A stretch of 11,124 bases of DNA, from assembly GCA_003558145.1 (NCBI GenBank), contig PWMP01000207.1, forward strand, positions 1 to 11,124, in the 5' to 3' direction. The notes beneath the pieces are model-generated. The model made no database searches. It worked only from the letters and a program-made list of their open reading frames with translations, and was not told the origin of the DNA. A program made the translations under genes and the position numbers. This document shows, in pieces, positions 6,670-11,124 of the stretch. Every line of letters starts with the position of its first letter. Position 1 is the first letter of the stretch. This DNA is from Elusimicrobiota bacterium (lineage in GTDB: Bacteria > CG03 > SLGR01 > PWQF01).

Positions 6670-9600
6670 TGCGTCTTGAGAGTTTAAAGATATACGGCTT
6701 TAAGTCCTTTGCGGATGAAGTCAAATTTGATTTTGATGCCGGAATGACAGTTATAGTGGGTCCTAATGGATGCGGCAAATCAAATGTGCTTGACGCTATT
6801 AACTGGGCATTGGGAGAGCAAAGCGCCAGCCGTCTGCGGGGCGACAAGATGGAGGATATGATATTCACAGGATCGAAAACCCGTAAGCCTATAGGCGTGT
6901 CTTCGGTTGAATTTTGCATTGATAATTCATCCGGAATTCTGCCTTTCGATTATGATAAAGTAACGGTAATGCGAAAACTATACCGGAGCGGTGACAGTGA
7001 ATATTATATTAACAGAAACCCCTGCCGGCTTAAAGATATAAAAGAGCTTTTTATGGATACGGGAGTTGGTACCCAGTCTTATTCAGTAATGGATCAGGGG
7101 GACGTAAGTTTTATTCTAAAATGCTCACCTGAAGAAAGACGGGGTATTATAGAGGAAGCAGCCGGTATAAGAAAGTACAAGGAAAGAAAAGAAAACGCCA
7201 AAAGGCGACTTGAAAGAACGCGTCGCGATCTGGATGAAGTTAAAAATATTATGGCTGAGGTTAAGAAAAATATCCGGCGTCTCAAGAGACAGAGCGTAAA
7301 AGCCAGACAGTTTCGTAAGTACAGCGCCCGGCTTTCCTACCTGGAGGTCAGCCGTCTTTGCCGGGAATATTCAAGTATTAAAGAAAGACTTCAAAAACAG
7401 CTTAATGAAACAGGAGGAATAAAAGACAGGCTTGCCTCCCTGAGTTCTGTGAAGAGCAAGATTGATGCGCAGGTAAGCGGAATGGAGGAAAAAAAATCAG
7501 AGTTTGATGAAACAATTATTAATCTAAGCCAGTCAGCTTACCGGATTGAAAGCAAAATAGAAATAATAAATAACAGTATCGAAAATTTTGATTCTGAATT
7601 ACAACGTTTGGATGAAGAAATCAAGCGAAATGAAGAAGCTAAATTATACAGTGAAAAAAGCTTAAAACAATTAAAAGAAGAGCTTGAAGATCTTAATTCG
7701 GCCAGGGATACAGAAACAGAGAAAAAACTGGACAGGCTTAAGGAAGAAATAGACGACAAAAATACTTCGATAAAAGAAAAAAAAGAAAAAAGCCGTCTCC
7801 TGCATGAAAAAATAGCAGAATTGGAAAAAGAACTTTCCTCTGCTTCTTCTTTGTTCATTGATTTAAATGCTAAAACCGAAAATATAGTTTCACTCGGGAA
7901 AAAACTTTCAGAAAAATCGGCGGAATTAAAAAAATCCTTCGATACGCTTACGGAAAAGCTGGAGATAAAGAATAAAAAAATAAATACGCTTGAACAAAAA
8001 ATCAACGGTTATATAAAAAGCAATAATGAATTGTACGACGCCATAAGCAAATCTAATCAAACGATCGATAAAATGGAAAACGACAGGGAGAAAATTCTTA
8101 AGGAATATCATCAGACAGCAAGCGAATTTGATTCAGGCAAAAAATACCTTCCCCAGCTTTTAAGTATAGAAAAATTGGCAGGCCGTAAGATTAACGGTGT
8201 TGACGGTCCATTGTTTGCTGTGCTTGAAAAATATTTTTCTACTGGTGAGATGAAAAAAATAGCAGCTATGGCCGGAGAAAAAATGTCCTGGATGACGGCG
8301 GCTGATATGGGTTCCGCAGAACAAGCCGTGTCTTTTTTAAGAGAATATAATCTACCTCCGCTGACATTTATGCTGGCAGATAAAATTCCGGCTGTTTCTT
8401 CCGGAGTTTCTGTAAACGGCAGTGCGGATGAATCAATAAAAAAGATTGTGAGTTTCATAACCGGAAGCGCCCGCCAGGAAGGTGATCTTATTTTTTACAA
8501 TGACTGTGTTGTTTTCGGAGGCGGAGAAATGCCTCAGCGCAGCGGCCGGCTTCTGGTTCTTGAGAAAGACATAGAAAAACTGCGTATTCTTCTTAAGGAA
8601 ACCGAGAGTAAGCTTGCAGACGAAAAAGAAAAGAGAGACGCTGCTGAAAAGAAAGTTAGGCAAAACAGGCTCAGCCTGGATAAACTTTCGGAAGAAATAT
8701 CTGTTTTAAAACAGGAAAGAAGTAATTTAAAAGGCCGGATAGAATTTATATCAGGCGAATTGGAAACGATAAACAGGGACATGAGCCGACTCCCTGATAA
8801 AAAGGAAATTGAAAAAGAAATATCCCTAAATAAAGAGCATGTAAGCAAACTAACAAAAGAACTGGATTTTACCAGAGCTGAGTTAGCCGCTTTAGTAGAC
8901 TCTCTGAGCGAATTAAAAACGTCCGCTGCTGCCCGGGAAGCCCAGCAGAAAATTCTTTCTGATTCCACAGGCAGGGTTACCGGCAGACTTGAAAGCGTTG
9001 AGGAAAGAATTTCAGATACAAAAAAGGAAATAAAAAGATTAAACAGTCTCATAGAAGACCTTAAAGCCAACCGCATAAATATAATTTCGAGAAATTCTTC
9101 CGATAGAGAGAAACTGCAAGAGCTGCAGCAAGAAAGGAAAAAAGTACAAAACCGCACAGGGGAACTGCAAAACGAAAAAGGAGAGCTTACCTCTGAACTA
9201 AAAAAAACAAAAGAACAACAAAAAGAAAAAGATATTGAATTGCAGCGCTGCAAAGATGAAGCAGCCGGGGAAAGGCAGACGGAAGAAGTGCTGCGGGAAA
9301 AATTAAACGGAATAAAAGTCAGAATAACCGAGGATATGAATACAGACCTGGAAACAGCAATGAAAAATTATACCGGAGAAGAAATTGATGAAGAAGAAAT
9401 AAGAACGCTGAAAAATAAGATAGAAAAAATAGGGAATGTTAATCTCCAGGCTCCAGAAGAGTTTGAAAAAGAGAACCAAAGATTTGAATTCATAAAAAAA
9501 CATGTGGACGATTTGGAAGAAGCCGACAGAAACCTGAGGAACATAATAAGAAAAATAAATACACAGACTAAGGACAGATTTTTAGACACATTTAATGAAG

Positions 9601-10046
9601 TAAATAAGAATTTTAACCGGGTTTTTAACCGGCTTTTTGAAGGAGGACAGGCTTCACTTTCACTGCTTGATCCTGATAATATTCTTGAAAGCGGTATTGA
9701 AATGAAAGCCAGGCCTGAAGGAAAAAAAATTACTTCTCTTAAACAGCTTTCCGGAGGAGAAAGGGCTCTTCTTGCGATAGCTCTTATGTTTGCAATTTTT
9801 GAAGTTAAACCTTCCCCCTTCTGTGTTCTTGATGAGGTAGATGCTCCCTTGGATGATATAAACCTTCACAGGTTTTTAAAAATGCTTAAAGACTATTCTG
9901 AAAATACCCAGTTCATACTTATCACACACAATAAACAGACAATGCAGCACAGCGATACCTTTTATGGTATTACAATGGAAGAGTTTGGAGTTTCAAAAGT
10001 GATATCCGTTAACCTGAAAGACGTAAAATCTGTTCCCGGAGAATGA
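6669..10046 (+). CDS. smc: Chromosome segregation protein SMC
   Basis: An 1125-residue SMC ATPase that, as a dimer with ScpA/ScpB, organises and segregates the chromosome. The N-terminal head (about 1-170) holds Walker A GPNGCGKSN (31-39), the R-loop R57 and the VMDQGDVSFIL segment (140-150) with PEERRGIIEEAAGI (154-167). A Lys/Glu-rich coiled coil (about 170-490) leads to a hinge (about 495-625), then the return coil (about 625-910). The C-terminal head carries IGNVNLQAPEEF (921-932), the signature LSGGERALLAIAL (1027-1039), Walker B FCVLDEVDAPLDD (1051-1063) and the switch histidine H1087. Length is slightly below the usual 1150-1200. The hinge is divergent: it keeps GVDG (510-513) but has LPPLTFML where many SMCs have GRxTFLPL, and lacks the usual GX6GX3GG glycines. 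Start ATG 6669 overlaps the queH stop (TAATG), with AAAGG at 6656-6660. No scpA or scpB is nearby. Confidence 0.97.
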   Translation: MRLESLKIYGFKSFADEVKFDFDAGMTVIVGPNGCGKSNVLDAINWALGEQSASRLRGDKMEDMIFTGSKTRKPIGVSSVEFCIDNSSGILPFDYDKVTVMRKLYRSGDSEYYINRNPCRLKDIKELFMDTGVGTQSYSVMDQGDVSFILKCSPEERRGIIEEAAGIRKYKERKENAKRRLERTRRDLDEVKNIMAEVKKNIRRLKRQSVKARQFRKYSARLSYLEVSRLCREYSSIKERLQKQLNETGGIKDRLASLSSVKSKIDAQVSGMEEKKSEFDETIINLSQSAYRIESKIEIINNSIENFDSELQRLDEEIKRNEEAKLYSEKSLKQLKEELEDLNSARDTETEKKLDRLKEEIDDKNTSIKEKKEKSRLLHEKIAELEKELSSASSLFIDLNAKTENIVSLGKKLSEKSAELKKSFDTLTEKLEIKNKKINTLEQKINGYIKSNNELYDAISKSNQTIDKMENDREKILKEYHQTASEFDSGKKYLPQLLSIEKLAGRKINGVDGPLFAVLEKYFSTGEMKKIAAMAGEKMSWMTAADMGSAEQAVSFLREYNLPPLTFMLADKIPAVSSGVSVNGSADESIKKIVSFITGSARQEGDLIFYNDCVVFGGGEMPQRSGRLLVLEKDIEKLRILLKETESKLADEKEKRDAAEKKVRQNRLSLDKLSEEISVLKQERSNLKGRIEFISGELETINRDMSRLPDKKEIEKEISLNKEHVSKLTKELDFTRAELAALVDSLSELKTSAAAREAQQKILSDSTGRVTGRLESVEERISDTKKEIKRLNSLIEDLKANRINIISRNSSDREKLQELQQERKKVQNRTGELQNEKGELTSELKKTKEQQKEKDIELQRCKDEAAGERQTEEVLREKLNGIKVRITEDMNTDLETAMKNYTGEEIDEEEIRTLKNKIEKIGNVNLQAPEEFEKENQRFEFIKKHVDDLEEADRNLRNIIRKINTQTKDRFLDTFNEVNKNFNRVFNRLFEGGQASLSLLDPDNILESGIEMKARPEGKKITSLKQLSGGERALLAIALMFAIFEVKPSPFCVLDEVDAPLDDINLHRFLKMLKDYSENTQFILITHNKQTMQHSDTFYGITMEEFGVSKVISVNLKDVKSVPGE

Positions 10047-10753
10047 AAGTAACGGCTTTATCGCGCCGGGAGATATTTTCCCGCTGCCTTGAGCTGTCAG
10101 CCCGAAAACCATCCTCTCACATTGTAACCTTTAATGCTCTTATGGCAAGATTGTACTGGAAGCAGATTGACTTCAGGCAGGCTGTAGAAAATGCGGATTT
10201 GATTGTTTGTGACAGCATAGGGATAAAAATGGTAGTTTTTTTGGGAGAAAAAAGAGTAGTCTTCAGATATCCGGGCATAGAAATTATGGAAGAAATTATT
10301 AAAAGAGGCACAAGGACTTTTTTTTGGGGAGCTAAAGAAACGGTTGTACTAAAAGCAGCCGAAAAAATAACTCAAAAATATCCGCAGGCGGATATTTGCG
10401 GCATACGAAGCGGGTATTTTAATTCTGCCGAAGAAAAAGATATTATAGAGGAAATAAACAGGAAGAATCCCGGAGCGATTTTTGTAGGGCTGAGCATACC
10501 CCGGCAGGAGATATTAATAAGCCGCATAAAAGATAAAATACACAGAGGAATTATTGTTGGGGTTGGAGGCAGTTTTGATGTTTTGAGCGGGACCCTGCGC
10601 CGCGCACCCGGAATATTTGTATATGCAGGATTGGAATGGCTGTGGAGACTTTTTATTCAGCCATGGAGACTTAAAAGAATTATCACTCTTCCCTTCTTTC
10701 TCATCGATGCTTATTGGCGTATTTTAAAAAGAAAATCTGTTTTAGGAGAATGA
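10043..10753 (+). CDS. WecG/TagA/CpsF family glycosyltransferase
   Basis: A 236-residue GT26-family enzyme, members of which transfer N-acetylmannosamine or related sugars from UDP donors to lipid-linked GlcNAc on the inner membrane face, starting teichoic-acid or other wall glycans. Seen: the VTFNALM strand with N31, VCDSIGIK (55-62) with D57 at the position of the proposed catalytic Asp, RYPGIE (75-80), GYFNSAEEK (124-132), VGLSIPRQE (148-156), VGVGGSFDVLSG (172-183), RRAP (186-189), and the GLEWLWRLFIQPWRLKRI appendage (196-213) that contacts membrane or substrate. Usual motifs read DGxG and GxPKQE, so DSIG and SIPRQE are mild variants. Start ATG 10043 overlaps the smc stop as ATGA, with GGAG only one base before the ATG. 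Substrate sugar cannot be told. It may act with the DUF5693/csaB genes 7 kb upstream. Confidence 0.9.
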   Translation: MKVTALSRREIFSRCLELSARKPSSHIVTFNALMARLYWKQIDFRQAVENADLIVCDSIGIKMVVFLGEKRVVFRYPGIEIMEEIIKRGTRTFFWGAKETVVLKAAEKITQKYPQADICGIRSGYFNSAEEKDIIEEINRKNPGAIFVGLSIPRQEILISRIKDKIHRGIIVGVGGSFDVLSGTLRRAPGIFVYAGLEWLWRLFIQPWRLKRIITLPFFLIDAYWRILKRKSVLGE

Positions 10754-11124
10754 AGTACGGTATAATATCAGATATACACGGAAACTACGAAGCCTGCAGA
10801 AAAGTTTTAGCCTTTCTTTTTGAGCAGAAGGCAGTAGATAGAGTAATTAACTGCGGGGATATAGTCGGGTACGGTCCCCGGCCAAACGAGTGTGCTGATG
10901 AAATTAGAAAAAACGAAAAAGTTTCCAGTATAATCGGGAACCACGATTTTGCCGTTCTTAAGTCTCACAATCTATCCAGGTTTAATGCACCTGCCGCTGA
11001 AACTCTTTGCTGGACACTTGACAGGCTCACTTCTGAAAATATAGCTTTTCTTGCCGAACTTAAATACAGCGGTGAAGAGAATGGTTTTATGTTCGTACAC
11101 GGCAGTCCGCGAAACCCGATTAAT
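10750..11124 (+). CDS. Calcineurin-like metallophosphoesterase, YfcE/MJ0936 type (partial)
   Basis: The first 125 codons of a gene cut by the window edge; the frame is open to the end. The protein begins directly with the first strand, MKYGIISDIHGNYEA, giving metal ligands D8 and H10. These are followed by NCGDIVGYGPRPNE (34-47, ligand D37 region), IIGNHD (61-66, N64 and H65) and FVHGSPRNP (115-123, H117 region), the full set of blocks of the two-metal phosphoesterase fold. Small proteins of this type act as phosphodiesterases or phosphatases on varied substrates; which one cannot be inferred here. Start ATG 10750 overlaps the previous stop as ATGA, with AGGAG ending one base before the ATG. 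The junction bases nearly repeat those before the glycosyltransferase gene, pointing to the same coupled expression. Confidence 0.9.
   Translation, partial: MKYGIISDIHGNYEACRKVLAFLFEQKAVDRVINCGDIVGYGPRPNECADEIRKNEKVSSIIGNHDFAVLKSHNLSRFNAPAAETLCWTLDRLTSENIAFLAELKYSGEENGFMFVHGSPRNPIN

Noticed and set aside
8534..9253. Long minus-strand open frame (239 codons), Ser/Phe/Leu-rich, with similar ones at 7538-8005 and 8111-8458
   Set aside because: They lie opposite the Lys/Glu-rich coiled coil and hinge of smc, whose GAA/AAA codons read as TTC/TTT on the other strand. No domain or start signal is seen.

Overview
The window is ordinary, densely packed bacterial chromosome. All recognisable genes lie on the + strand, and only one gap exceeds 100 bp. 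The DNA leans AT-rich, and many genes touch or overlap by 1 to 22 bases. No transposase, integrase, tRNA, rRNA, CRISPR array or phage gene is visible. A DUF5693 membrane protein next to CsaB, plus a WecG/TagA/CpsF glycosyltransferase, suggests a bacterium that makes a pyruvylated or ManNAc-containing wall polymer. Such gene sets are known from Firmicutes, Cyanobacteria and several uncultured phyla. The divergence of SMC and of some RuvB positions would fit a poorly sampled lineage, but the sequence alone does not fix the phylum.

Left block (1-2982): a small TPR protein overlaps a DUF5693 multi-membrane protein, which overlaps csaB (polysaccharide pyruvyl transferase). This looks like the tail of a cell-envelope operon whose start lies outside the window. 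No hairpin terminator is visible after csaB.

Control region (2983-3105): this is the only real intergenic gap. It holds an excellent sigma-70-type promoter (TTGACA, 18 bases, TATAAT). A short leader follows, with a possible hairpin abutting the ruvC ribosome binding site.

Right block (3106-11124): one long apparent operon. It encodes the complete Holliday-junction machinery (ruvC, ruvA, ruvB), then a radical-SAM protein of the spore-photoproduct-lyase-like family. A GTGA overlap joins that gene to queH (epoxyqueuosine reductase, tRNA queuosine synthesis). Next come the chromosome organiser smc, a WecG/TagA/CpsF glycosyltransferase, and the start of a calcineurin-like metallophosphoesterase cut by the window edge. 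The block therefore mixes recombination, tRNA modification, chromosome segregation and envelope glycan synthesis, probably driven in part by the promoter at 3004-3033.

I do not see a clearly undescribed system. The points most worth a second look are the overlapping radical-SAM/QueH pair, the divergent SMC hinge, the leader in front of ruvC, and the repeated stop/start junctions in which a Shine-Dalgarno sequence sits almost on top of the start codon.
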